From assembly GCF_900312745.1 (NCBI RefSeq), contig NZ_OMPD01000014.1, positions 1,798,001 through 1,862,000 of the forward strand: a DNA stretch of 64,000 bases, in the 5' to 3' direction. The notes beneath the pieces were generated by a model. It did not search any database and was not told the DNA's origin. It saw only the letters and a list, made by a program, of their open reading frames with translations. Numbering within the stretch: position 1 is the stretch's first letter; every line of letters starts with the position of its first letter. Shown here piece after piece: positions 8,875 to 18,600 of this stretch. The position numbers and the translations under genes are program-made. Origin of the DNA: Aquimarina sp. AU58. Its GTDB lineage: Bacteria > Bacteroidota > Bacteroidia > Flavobacteriales > Flavobacteriaceae.

Positions 8875-11553
8875 ATGACACACAAACTCACTACTCCAAA
8901 AAACCAACAGGTTTTATGCAGGAAATCATGGATAATGATTTTTACTATATTACTTTTTACTATTCACCTAACCTTTTCTAACGATGATAATACATATCCC
9001 GGGATATCAAAAATAGTTGATTCTTTCTCTCTGGATAAGTCTTTACCTGTAAACCCACTATATCAAGTTAATGATTTGATAAATAAAGATTTATGGAACA
9101 CTTTGTTTCCGTATCGTTTTGGTGCCAAAGACACAGGAGGTGGTGTTTGGGTACTAGACCCAAAAGATGATTTTTATACTTTCGAATCTTTTATCGAGGC
9201 CATTAATAGAATGAGCAAAATCGAAGTGACCTTTGAAAGAAGATGTGGTACGAACGCTTATAGAGTTACACGTACTGATAAGACTACAGGTGTATCAAAA
9301 GTGATTCGAACCGATGTAGATTTTGATGCACCAAGAAATGCTGATAAAGAAATTGTTACCAAAAAAGTAGATTATGGATCTTTTTTAGGTGAAGGAAGCC
9401 TTGAAACCAGAAAAAGAGAAATCACAGCTTTTTTTGCTAATATCTCTCATGAGACTACCGGAGGGTGGTCAACTGCTCCCGGAGGACAATTTTCTTGGGG
9501 GCTACACTTTCGTGAAGAGCCTACGAATGCTTCTTATGCTTCTCCGGACACAAATTATCCTCCAACTCCGGGAAAATCATATAAGGGAAGAGGCCCTATA
9601 CAGTTATCTTACAATTATAATTACGGTCCTGCCAGTGAATTCATATTTGGAGACAAACAAATACTTTTGGATCATCCAGAAAAAGTAATAGAAGATGCTG
9701 CTTTGGCTTTTCAGACTGCTATTTGGTTTTGGATGACGCCTCAATACCCCAAACCATCTGCTCATGATGTAATGGTGAACAAATGGACTCCTAATGAGCT
9801 AGACAAAACCAAAAATAGAATTCCGGGACTTGGGATGACTGTAAATATCATTAATGGGGGCGTAGAATGTGGACAAGGTACAGAAAAGCCTCAGGTGTTA
9901 GATAGAATAGGGTACTATGAAAGATTTACAGACATCTATCAAATAGGAACAGATATGGATGGGGTTCATGATCTTTCTGATTGTGGATGTAAAGATATGG
10001 CTAGGTATGGTGGCGATGCTGCCGACCTTACAGCAGAACCTTGTGCACAAAAACCTCAGGTAACATTTACAACTCCCAGAAATAACCAAATGTTTGAGCA
10101 ATCTACATTTTCTCCAATTTCCGTAAGCTTATCTATAGATGAAAAAAATACAAAACTAGTAAGTGTTACTACAACTGTAGGAAATCAAACTTTTGATGGA
10201 GTAACCTTCAGTTGGACACCGTCTAGCTATACGAATCATGTTTTAAGTGCTAATGCGGTATTCGAAAATGGTACTACGGCAACATCAGGAATTAAGGTTA
10301 TTATTTGGGATGGAATAAATCTTGACTGCCAGGAAGTGCCCGAATGGAATGCATCGAGGATTTATAAAGACAAGAATAACTATGTAAAATATAATAATAA
10401 CGTCTATAAAAACAAATGGTATGCAGATAGCAGTAATGTCCCTGGAAGTGATACCGTATGGGAATTTGTAAAAGAATGCGGTGTTTCTAATGGGAGTAGT
10501 CCTGTAATAACATGGGAATCACCAGATAATGGGCAGGTCATAGAACAAAAAGAGCTTGCCCCGATTACTTTAAAAGCCAGTGCTACCGATACCGATGGAA
10601 CTGTTCAATCTTTTATTTTTAAGTATAATAATACTAGTATTACTCCTGCCTCTTCAGGAAGTAACTATACCGCTAGTTTTACGCCAACTGCGTTTGGAGA
10701 AATTACGATTACAGCATCTGCCACAGATGATCAAAATAATACCTCAGAAAAAGCAATTTCTTTTACTGTCAAAGAAAAAACAACAGGAGGAAATAATAAA
10801 CCTCCCGTTGTTAGTATTACTTCTCCGGGAGATAATGCCTCTTTTGAAGAAGGCACTTCGATTCCTATCACGGTAAATGCATCTGATAGCGACGGCACCA
10901 TCGCGAAAGTAGAATTCTTTAATAATAATAGTAAAATAGGAGAAAGTAGCGCTAGCCCTTTTAGTTATACATTCGAAAACGTTATAGTAGGAAATTACTC
11001 GTTAACGGCAAAAGCAACAGACAATAAAGGGGCATTTTCAACCTCTGCAGCAATAGCAATTACAGTAACTAGTGGTGGAGGAAATGGAAATTGTGCGAAC
11101 ATACAACAGTATGTTGCAGGTACTTCTTATGGATTAAATGATGAGGTAATAAATGAAGGAGAAAAATTTAGTTGTGATATTCCGGGATGGTGTTCATCTG
11201 CAGCAGCATGGGCATATGCCCCCGGTACAGGAGCGCATTGGCAAACAGCCTGGACAAAAATCGGAGCTTGTGGTAAAAGTGATTCTGAAATAACTTCAAA
11301 TAACTACTCTGTTTTTCCTACTGTAACTCAGGATATTGTGAACTTTAGAATAAAAACAGATAATACATCATGGGTTAAGATCAACCTATATCATCTTTCT
11401 GGAAAATTGATAAGTACACAATCATTTAATGGAGTCCAGGCAAAGACACTAAAATCATTTACACACGATCTGTCAAATCTCAAAAATGGTCTTTATGTAT
11501 TTAAAATATATATAAATGACGATGTTTATTTTGAGAAAATCCTTAAAAATTAA
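8875..11553 (+). CDS. Secreted GH19 chitinase with CBM5/12-like modules and T9SS sorting domain
   Basis: An 892-residue endochitinase. Signal peptide of 35 residues (an internal Met21 is a possible alternative start). GH19 domain about 60-375: FFANISHETTGGW with catalytic acid Glu193, second acidic site FREE (214-215), YKGRGPIQLSYNYNYG (236-251) and NIINGG. Then an Ig-like module (~385-470), a CBM5/12-like module with aromatic residues (~484-536), two Big_7-type Ig modules (~541-735), a second chitin-binding module with GWCSSAAAWAYAPGTGAHW (~743-800), and a type A T9SS sorting domain at the C-terminus (last ~80 residues, ending FEKILKN). GH19 enzymes cut chitin with inversion, complementing the retaining GH18 enzymes next door. 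Confidence 0.93.
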   Translation: MTHKLTTPKNQQVLCRKSWIMIFTILLFTIHLTFSNDDNTYPGISKIVDSFSLDKSLPVNPLYQVNDLINKDLWNTLFPYRFGAKDTGGGVWVLDPKDDFYTFESFIEAINRMSKIEVTFERRCGTNAYRVTRTDKTTGVSKVIRTDVDFDAPRNADKEIVTKKVDYGSFLGEGSLETRKREITAFFANISHETTGGWSTAPGGQFSWGLHFREEPTNASYASPDTNYPPTPGKSYKGRGPIQLSYNYNYGPASEFIFGDKQILLDHPEKVIEDAALAFQTAIWFWMTPQYPKPSAHDVMVNKWTPNELDKTKNRIPGLGMTVNIINGGVECGQGTEKPQVLDRIGYYERFTDIYQIGTDMDGVHDLSDCGCKDMARYGGDAADLTAEPCAQKPQVTFTTPRNNQMFEQSTFSPISVSLSIDEKNTKLVSVTTTVGNQTFDGVTFSWTPSSYTNHVLSANAVFENGTTATSGIKVIIWDGINLDCQEVPEWNASRIYKDKNNYVKYNNNVYKNKWYADSSNVPGSDTVWEFVKECGVSNGSSPVITWESPDNGQVIEQKELAPITLKASATDTDGTVQSFIFKYNNTSITPASSGSNYTASFTPTAFGEITITASATDDQNNTSEKAISFTVKEKTTGGNNKPPVVSITSPGDNASFEEGTSIPITVNASDSDGTIAKVEFFNNNSKIGESSASPFSYTFENVIVGNYSLTAKATDNKGAFSTSAAIAITVTSGGGNGNCANIQQYVAGTSYGLNDEVINEGEKFSCDIPGWCSSAAAWAYAPGTGAHWQTAWTKIGACGKSDSEITSNNYSVFPTVTQDIVNFRIKTDNTSWVKINLYHLSGKLISTQSFNGVQAKTLKSFTHDLSNLKNGLYVFKIYINDDVYFEKILKN

Positions 11554-11569
11554 CTGCTAAGGAACTATT

Positions 11570-11603
11570 TCGGGTAGTTTTTATTACTGATTTAACTACC
11601 CGA
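11570..11603 (+). terminator. Terminator-like hairpin between the GH19 and GH18 genes
   Basis: Perfect 10-base inverted repeat TCGGGTAGTT / AACTACCCGA with a 14-base loop, 16 bases after the GH19 stop. No long T tract follows on the plus strand, so it may be a 3'-end protecting hairpin or a weak terminator. Confidence 0.55.
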
Positions 11604-11643
11604 TTATACATATAAAAACTCGAATTAATTAATCACACTAATC

Positions 11644-14256
11644 ATGAAAAATTTTTATACATTTTTGTTTATGTTTTTTTGTGCGCTATTGATGCATGCA
11701 CAATACAATTTTCCTACCTGCTCAGCAGAGTGGGATGCAAGTAAAGTCCCTTATAAACAAGGGCAAGAAGTTTCTTATAATAATATTAATTATAAGTGTA
11801 AATACTATACTAATGATGCTCCGGGAGCCGGCTCCTGGGAACTAATAGGACCATGTGGAGATGGTGGATTAGGCCCTGATTATTCTGGTAAACAACGAAT
11901 CATAGGGTATTTGCCTACCTGGGTTGCTGATTATGATATCAAAAATAAATTTAATCCAGAGGTAGTAACACATCTTAATATTTCTTTTTTGATGTTTAAG
12001 CAAAATAATAACGATTATAATAGTTCAAACTTTGCTTCTATATCTTTTGATGAGTTTCAATCTAGAAAAGTAGATTCTGTTCTTAACGATTTGGGAGTTC
12101 TTCAAAAAGCTAAAGCCAAAGGAGTAAAAGTATCTGTTGCATTAGGAGGAGCTACCGATTATGCGTTCTTATGGTTAATGACCAAATATCAAAACAACGA
12201 TAGTAAACTAGATGAAATTGCAACATTGATTGCTAATTATGTTACTCAGAATGATTTGGACGGTGTTGATTTGGATATGGAATGTTGGTGGGCAGATCCA
12301 GCCATTAGTGGGACTTCAGATCAGGGAGGAAGAGTGAGAGGAAGCAAATGGGGAGATGCAGATAAAGGCCCTCACCCTGCAGGTATTGGATTAACAAAAT
12401 TAAGTCAGAAACTAAGAGCTAAAATACCTAATAAATTAATTACAGCAGCTGTATTCGGAACATCTTGGTATGGAAATAACTATGATGATGGTATGGCGGA
12501 CCATATGGATTGGATTGGTCTTATGTCTTATGATTTTACAGGATCATGGGATAAATCTCCAGAAGGACCTCATTCTTCTCTTTATAAAGTAGAACCAGGG
12601 ACTTATCAAGGACAAACAGCAGATAATCCAATTTATTCTGCGCAAGATGCATTAGAATATTGGATGGGATTTGCTCCACCAGCCTGGAATCATGCAGGAG
12701 GTTTTAATGTGCCAAAAGCCAAATTAGCTTTCGGACTACCTGTGTATGGTTACGATTTTTCTGAAAAGAAGCCTAATGGAGGAAATGGAGCCAAATTTGT
12801 TCCTTATAAGGATATCATAAAAGATTTTGCTAATGCAGCAACAAGTTATGACCCTAAGGATCCTAAAAAGTTAAGAGGATACGTAGGAGAAAATGGAAAA
12901 AAAATATATTATAACACACCAAAATTAGCTGGAGAAAAAATAAAATATTCTAAGCAGTATGGGCATCAGGGGTTAATTATATGGGAACTTACACAAGATA
13001 CCGATTATAATTCGTCTTCAAGTATTCTTAAAGCAGTAAATGAGGCTGCAGGAAACACCGATCCTATAAACAATTCACCAACAGTAGTGTGGGAAGCTCC
13101 CACAAATGGACAAGTTATCGAATTAACAGAATTGTCTCCGATAGCATTGAAAGCCAGTGCTACAGATTCCGATGGCACCATTCAATCTTTTATGTTTAAG
13201 CATAATACGACTAACATTAGTGCTACAGCAAATGGAAGTAGCTATACAGCCAGTTTTACTCCTGCAGCATTTGGTGAAGTAACGCTCATTGCTTCTGCTA
13301 CAGATAATAAAAATGCAACTTCAGAAAAGACAATTGTTTTCACAGTAAAAGAGAAATTAGTGGGAGGTAATACGCCTCCATCTATAACTCTAATCGAACC
13401 AAAAGATTCGGATGTTATAGAACAAACAGCATTGTCATCAATTCAGTTAAAAGCTACGGTGACAGATGATACCCAGGTAAGCTCTGTTAAATTTATTGTA
13501 AACAATATTGAAATTACTCCATCTGCAAATGGTACTCAATATACTACAGATTGGACTCCTGGTGCTTTTGGTGAAGTATCTTATAAAATTATGGCTACAG
13601 ATAATGAAGGACTATCTACAGAGACGGTTGTTATGTTTACCGTGAAAGAAAAAGTAGTGGGAGGAAGTTGTGATGGAATAGCAGAATGGCAAGCTGATAA
13701 GATATATGCGACAGCAGGACAAAAAGTAAGTTATAACGGTAATCTCTATACCAATAAATGGTGGACGAAAGGAGAGACTCCGGGAAGTAGCTCTGTATGG
13801 GAATTTGTTTCTAGTTGTGATGGTGGTTCTGGTAGTGGAGATTTTTGTGGATACTCACAGTGGATAGCATCAATTGCTTATAATAGTGGAGATCAGGTAT
13901 ATCATAGCCAAAAAATCTATAAAGCCAAATGGTGGACAGAAGGTGAGACTCCTGGTAGTAGTTCTGTGTGGGAGTTTGTTTCAGACTGTGTTCAGAGTAA
14001 TCCAAATATGTCTTCTGTTGCATTTCAAACATTGGTAGATGATGTTATAAAATATCAGATAACAGTTTCTGAAGTATCATGGGTAAAAATTGATGTGTAT
14101 GATATCTATGGTAAATTAATGCATACAAAATCTTTAAGAGAATATACGGGAAGTAGAGATTTTACACAAGATTTATCGACTCTTAAAAGCGGAATTTATA
14201 TCTATAAAATTAATATAGGTGGAGAAGTAATTACCAAAAAAGTAATTAAAAAATAA
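11644..14256 (+). CDS. Secreted GH18 chitinase with three CBM5/12-like modules and T9SS sorting domain
   Basis: An 870-residue enzyme. Signal peptide 1-20 ending LMHAQ; N-terminal CBM5/12-like module (~22-75); GH18 barrel (~84-465) with active-site motif DGVDLDME, catalytic Glu213, substrate-site LMSYDF and C-terminal strand LIIWEL; two Big_7-type Ig modules (~479-668); two nearly identical CBM5/12 modules (~675-723 and ~733-780), each with YKAKWW/YTNKWW and TPGSSSVWEFV; and a type A T9SS tail. A GH18 enzyme keeps the anomeric configuration through substrate-assisted catalysis. Binding modules at both ends of the barrel suggest action on insoluble chitin. It follows the GH19 gene on the same strand. 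Confidence 0.93.
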   Translation: MKNFYTFLFMFFCALLMHAQYNFPTCSAEWDASKVPYKQGQEVSYNNINYKCKYYTNDAPGAGSWELIGPCGDGGLGPDYSGKQRIIGYLPTWVADYDIKNKFNPEVVTHLNISFLMFKQNNNDYNSSNFASISFDEFQSRKVDSVLNDLGVLQKAKAKGVKVSVALGGATDYAFLWLMTKYQNNDSKLDEIATLIANYVTQNDLDGVDLDMECWWADPAISGTSDQGGRVRGSKWGDADKGPHPAGIGLTKLSQKLRAKIPNKLITAAVFGTSWYGNNYDDGMADHMDWIGLMSYDFTGSWDKSPEGPHSSLYKVEPGTYQGQTADNPIYSAQDALEYWMGFAPPAWNHAGGFNVPKAKLAFGLPVYGYDFSEKKPNGGNGAKFVPYKDIIKDFANAATSYDPKDPKKLRGYVGENGKKIYYNTPKLAGEKIKYSKQYGHQGLIIWELTQDTDYNSSSSILKAVNEAAGNTDPINNSPTVVWEAPTNGQVIELTELSPIALKASATDSDGTIQSFMFKHNTTNISATANGSSYTASFTPAAFGEVTLIASATDNKNATSEKTIVFTVKEKLVGGNTPPSITLIEPKDSDVIEQTALSSIQLKATVTDDTQVSSVKFIVNNIEITPSANGTQYTTDWTPGAFGEVSYKIMATDNEGLSTETVVMFTVKEKVVGGSCDGIAEWQADKIYATAGQKVSYNGNLYTNKWWTKGETPGSSSVWEFVSSCDGGSGSGDFCGYSQWIASIAYNSGDQVYHSQKIYKAKWWTEGETPGSSSVWEFVSDCVQSNPNMSSVAFQTLVDDVIKYQITVSEVSWVKIDVYDIYGKLMHTKSLREYTGSRDFTQDLSTLKSGIYIYKINIGGEVITKKVIKK

Positions 14257-14305
14257 ATCAAAAAAACGTTTAAAACTTTCAGAAATATATTGAATAATAG
14301 AAAAT

Positions 14306-14393
14306 TGCCAAATAATGGGTCTAGGACGCATTGATTCGCTAACACAAGCTCAACGATTTTTTTATCAGTGTATTCTAAGACCCTGATTTGGCA
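14306..14393 (+). other. Long fold-back element in the GH18 3' region (possible structured RNA)
   Basis: Two arms, 14306-14324 and 14375-14393, pair over about 18 positions with small bulges (TGCCAAAT...GGGTCT against AGACCC...ATTTGGCA), enclosing 50 bases. It lies in the 352-base stretch 14257-14608, between the GH18 stop and a perfect terminator at 14577-14606, so it is probably transcribed as part of a long 3' untranslated region or as a separate small RNA. No known RNA family recognised. Confidence 0.45.
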
Positions 14394-14433
14394 GATTCAT
14401 TGACAGTAATATAAACTCTACAATTTCATTGAT

Positions 14434-14526
14434 ATGAAAACAACAATTCGGTTTATTGCAGAATTGATAGGCAACAAAAATGAAGGTTTAGTTAGAAAAT
14501 ACGGTGCTAAACAATATACCGATTAA
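14434..14526 (+). CDS. Possible 30-residue peptide gene
   Basis: Open frame MKTTIRFIAELIGNK... ending QYTD, 30 residues, ATG to TAA, lying between the fold-back element and the terminator at 14577. Basic and short, with no signal peptide and no family that I recognise. It could be a real small gene, a gene remnant or a chance frame. The downstream terminator shows only that the stretch is likely transcribed. Confidence 0.25.
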   Translation: MKTTIRFIAELIGNKNEGLVRKYGAKQYTD

Positions 14527-14576
14527 AATTTTGTTTGTTATGTTGTGAATAGATGCTAGTCATTTATACATACTAA

Positions 14577-14606
14577 AGATCCGGGATATACCCGGATCTT
14601 TTTTTG
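14577..14606 (+). terminator. Strong Rho-independent terminator
   Basis: Perfect 9-base stem AGATCCGGG / CCCGGATCT (14577-14585, 14591-14599) with a 5-base loop, then seven T. It ends 320 to 350 bases after the GH18 stop, implying a long 3' region. The same hairpin could also end the leftward regulator gene, which stops 3 bases away. Confidence 0.88.
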
Positions 14607-14608
14607 AT

Positions 14609-15319
14609 TTAAACGGTAACCCCATTTATGATTTTACCTTTAACCTTTTTTATATAATTTCTTCCCATAGGAAGTAATTTATCATCGATTTCGATACAAT
14701 TTTTATCAATTGCCTTAATTTTATTAATGGCGATAGTATATGATCTGTGGATTCTTATAAAAAGATACTCTGGTAGTAGCCTGGTAATTGCAGATAAATT
14801 GTAATGCGTTACATAATCTTTATGATCTGTTTTTATGATAACATAATCTTTAAGGCTTTTTATATATAAAATATCTTCAAAATATATTTTTATCATTTTT
14901 TTATCTACTTTAATAAAAATGTGATCTTCTAATGAAGATGTATATGGCAATCTGTTTACCGTATTTAATGTCCTGGATATTTTGTGTAAAGATTTTACGA
15001 GTCTCTTCAAAGAGATTGGTTTTATTAAATAATCTATAGCTCCTAACTCAAATCCTTGTACAGCATAATCTTCATCAGAAGAAATTATAATAATAAGAGG
15101 AGGGTTGTGTATGTTTTTAATAAATTCTAATCCATTAACCATAGGCGTATAAATATCTATAAAAACTAAATCAATCGAATTTTCACAAATAAAATTAAAA
15201 GCATCAACAGCATTATTACAAACAAAAACTACCTCGAAATGTTCAAAATGTGTCAAGTGTTTTTTTAAAGCACTGATAGCTAACGGGTCATTGTCTACAA
15301 GTAAACATCTTACTTTCAT
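14609..15319 (-). CDS. Orphan LytTR-family response regulator
   Basis: A 236-residue regulator: receiver with Asp55 in FIDIYTPM and Lys in IKPIS, followed by a LytTR DNA-binding domain (IFIKVDKK, YIKSLKDYV, FIRIHRSYTIAI, MGRNY). The acidic pocket reads DNDP, where most relatives have DDEP, so one pocket acid is replaced. No kinase gene adjoins it. It is a full-length paralogue of the regulator at 5013 and sits between two chitinase genes in the opposite direction, so control of the flanking chitinases by cross-talk with the kinase at 3994 is plausible. That link is inference. Confidence 0.9.
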   Translation of the reverse strand: MKVRCLLVDNDPLAISALKKHLTHFEHFEVVFVCNNAVDAFNFICENSIDLVFIDIYTPMVNGLEFIKNIHNPPLIIIISSDEDYAVQGFELGAIDYLIKPISLKRLVKSLHKISRTLNTVNRLPYTSSLEDHIFIKVDKKMIKIYFEDILYIKSLKDYVIIKTDHKDYVTHYNLSAITRLLPEYLFIRIHRSYTIAINKIKAIDKNCIEIDDKLLPMGRNYIKKVKGKIINGVTV

Positions 15320-15658
15320 TCTATAGTCTTTTAGGGATTATTCTATAAATAAATAGTAGTTATTTACTCTTTTTTTTATGAATAAATCTTACTTCCTATC
15401 TGGGTATGTAACCAGATTTATTCTTTTTTATTGTTTTCTTTTTAAAAGGTTTTTTTAAGATAATCTCTTTTTCCTATAGAAATTATAGAATATGAGTAAA
15501 ATGCATCTTATTCCTGTTTTTCTTCTGAAAATCTACAGTTTTAAGTCATTCAGCTAATTAGTTTTTTTAAACCCCGAGTTCTTTCTATTTTTTCATTGAA
15601 AACTACAACGTTTTCGTAAATAATAACACAAACCATTTATAACTTAAGGTAAAAAATT
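15320..15658. other. 339-base divergent spacer
   Basis: Very AT-rich region between the leftward orphan regulator and the rightward GH18 gene, so it must hold both promoters. I see a small imperfect hairpin (CTGG...CCAG near 15400) and runs of T, but no reading frame of note and no confident operator. Confidence 0.4.
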
Positions 15659-18600
15659 ATGAAAAAATTAAACCAAACTTTTAAGGCTTGGTGTTTTCGA
15701 GATTTGTATCTGAAAACATCTTTGCTTTTCATTTTTATGTGCGTTTCAAGCATTGCTTTTGCACAAGTGAACACAGGAGGGAGCGCTACGACTTCTAATC
15801 ATCAGAAACAAGTTATTGGCTATATAACTAACTGGGATGCATGGAAAACCACCACAGCAGGAGTTCCTGCTCCGGGAGCTTTAACTCATCTTAATATTGA
15901 TTATTCTAAATACACTATTCTTAACTATTCATTTTTTGGAGTAGCCAGAGATGGTTCATTACATAGTGGAGATCACAGAAATAAAAATATTTATCAGGAT
16001 GGAGTAACACAAGCACCAGCAGATCTGTTTTTTACAGATTTATATAGTAGTTGGGATTTACACCTCTTATTCGGGGAGTTAGAATATGTAAACTATGTAA
16101 ATGCTGATATAAAAGCACGCGCAGAAGCTCAAGGCTTTCAAGTAGAAGTTGGGGCTAGTACCTGGACACATCCTGTCTGGGGATTAAGTGGCGGATTGCC
16201 ATTACCTCTTAAAAAAGAAAATGGGGCATTAGGGTTATTAGATCTTGCCCACCAAAAAGGAGTAAAAGTAATGGCATCTATAGGTGGATGGAGTATGTGT
16301 AAACATTTCCCAGAAATGGCTGCAGATCCTGTAAAAAGAGCAAAATTTATTGAAGACTGTAAAAGATTAATCAATATTGGTTTCGACGGAATTGATTTAG
16401 ACTGGGAATATCCTGGACCATTTTCAGGAATGAATTTTACAGGTAGTCAGGCAGATTTTGCAAATTTTGAATCTTTACTACAAGAAATTCGTAATGCTAT
16501 AGGGCCTACAAAATTAATTACATCTGCTATGGCTGCAGATCCAAGAAAACTGGATGGATTTAATTGGTCTGGAGTAGCTGCTAATATGGATTATTTTAAC
16601 ATGATGACTTATGATTATAATGGTGGTTGGTCTAATAAAGCAGGACATAATGCACCAGTATATCCGTATACAGGAGCAGAAGTACCTTTCTTTAACTGGC
16701 AATCTACATTAGAAAAACTTGTTGAAGTAGGGGTTCCTAAAAACAAAATATGTTTTGGAGCTCCGTTCTACGGTAGAGGTGTAGTAACAGAAGGAACAGC
16801 TGATCTTAATGCAACAACAGTAAAACGATCAGAAACTGTACAACCCGATGGACCCATACAAACCGCTGCAGATTATACAAATTGGCCAAAAGAAGTGTAT
16901 GATGGTACTCCTAATTACTTTTTTATCAAACAAAAAGCCTTATCTCCTAATAGTGGTTGGACCAGAAAATGGGATAACGAAGCTAAGGTTCCTTATTTGG
17001 TAAATGGTAAATACTTTTTAAGCTATGATGATGAAGAGTCTATTGCTATTAAAGCGCAATTTATTAATGATAATGGGCTTGCCGGAACTATAGTATGGAC
17101 AGTTTATGGCGACTTGGAACTTGGAGGTACAGCTACTTCTTTTGGTAGAAAACTTAAAAGATGGTCGGATGTGAAATCTCCATTAGTTAACAAAATAAAT
17201 GAAGTATTTGCCAATGGAGGTACAGGAGGAAATGTTTCCCCTACTGTTATTATTACAGCACCAGCAAATAATTCTACTTTTGCCGAAGGCGCAACAATAG
17301 CTATAACGGCTAATGCATCTGATAGTGATGGAACGATCTCTAAAGTTGAATTCTATAATGGTAGTACAAAATTAGGAGAAGACACAACATCACCATACGA
17401 ATATTCGTGGTCGAGTGTTCCTGCAGGTAACTATACAATAACGGCCAAAGCAACAGATAATGGTAATGCCACCACGACTTCTTCTGCCGTTTCAGTATCA
17501 GTTGGTAATAGTACAAATACGCCACCAACGGTAAATATTACTTCTCCAAATAATAATGATTCTTTTACAGCTGGAGTGTCAATAGCTATAACAGCTAGTG
17601 CATCAGATAGTGATGGAACGATCTCTAAAGTCGAGTTTTATAACGGAACCACAAAATTAGGAGAAGATACCAGCAGCCCTTATGGGTATACAATTTCTAA
17701 TGCATTAGCAGGTGATTATACATTAACTGCCAAAGCAACAGATAATGAGAATGCAACGACAACTTCTACTACTATTTCTATAACAGTTACTAGTGATACA
17801 GGTGGATGTACCAATATACCACAATATACTGCGGGTACTTCATATAGCAAAGATCAGGAAGTACAAAACGAAGGCGGAAAATTTAAATGTAATGTTCCGG
17901 GATGGTGTTCTTCTGCAGCAGCTTGGGCATATGCGCCTGGTACAGGAGCTCATTGGCAAGATGCATGGTCAAAAACAGGTGATTGTGGTGGCGGTACTCC
18001 TAATGCGAGTCCTACAGTAAGTATTACTTCACCAAGCGATAATAGCTCATTTCAAGAAGGAGCGTCTGTAACAATAACTGCTAATGCAGCAGATGCAGAT
18101 GGTACAGTATCCAAAGTTGAATTCTATAACGGTAGTACAAAACTAGGAGAAGATACTTCTAGCCCTTACGAATATGTTTGGCAAAATGTTTCTGCAGGAA
18201 ATTATGTGCTAACTACCAAAGCAACCGATAACCAAGGAGCATCGACCACATCTTCTGTAATAAACATTACAGTTAATGGGGTTAATAACACTCCTCCAAC
18301 GGTTGCAATTACTTCTCCAAATAATAATGATTCTTTTGCTGAAGGGACTTCAATCTCTGTTACGGCAAATGCTTCTGATAGTGATGGAACTATTTCTAAA
18401 GTTGAATTTTATAATGGAGCTACAAAACTGGGAGAAGATACTAGTAGTCCTTATGCATATACAATTTCTAACGCATCTGTAGGAAATTATACGTTGACTG
18501 CCAAGGCTACTGATAATGGTGGAGCTACTTCAACTTCTTCTGCGATATCAATTTCGGTAACTGCAGTTGGAAATGGTAATTGTGGAGGATTACCACAATA

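Noticed and set aside
8754..8981. 75-residue frame overlapping the GH19 start
   Set aside because: No signal or family feature; the GH19 frame with its signal peptide explains this region.
14306..14393. Possible integron attC site
   Set aside because: The ends do not match the GTTRRRY / RYYYAAC core sites, and no integrase or cassette series is present.
17340..17528. Leftward frames inside the chitinase Ig modules (also near 20592 and 27820)
   Set aside because: Antisense shadows of repeated modules, without signals or known motifs.
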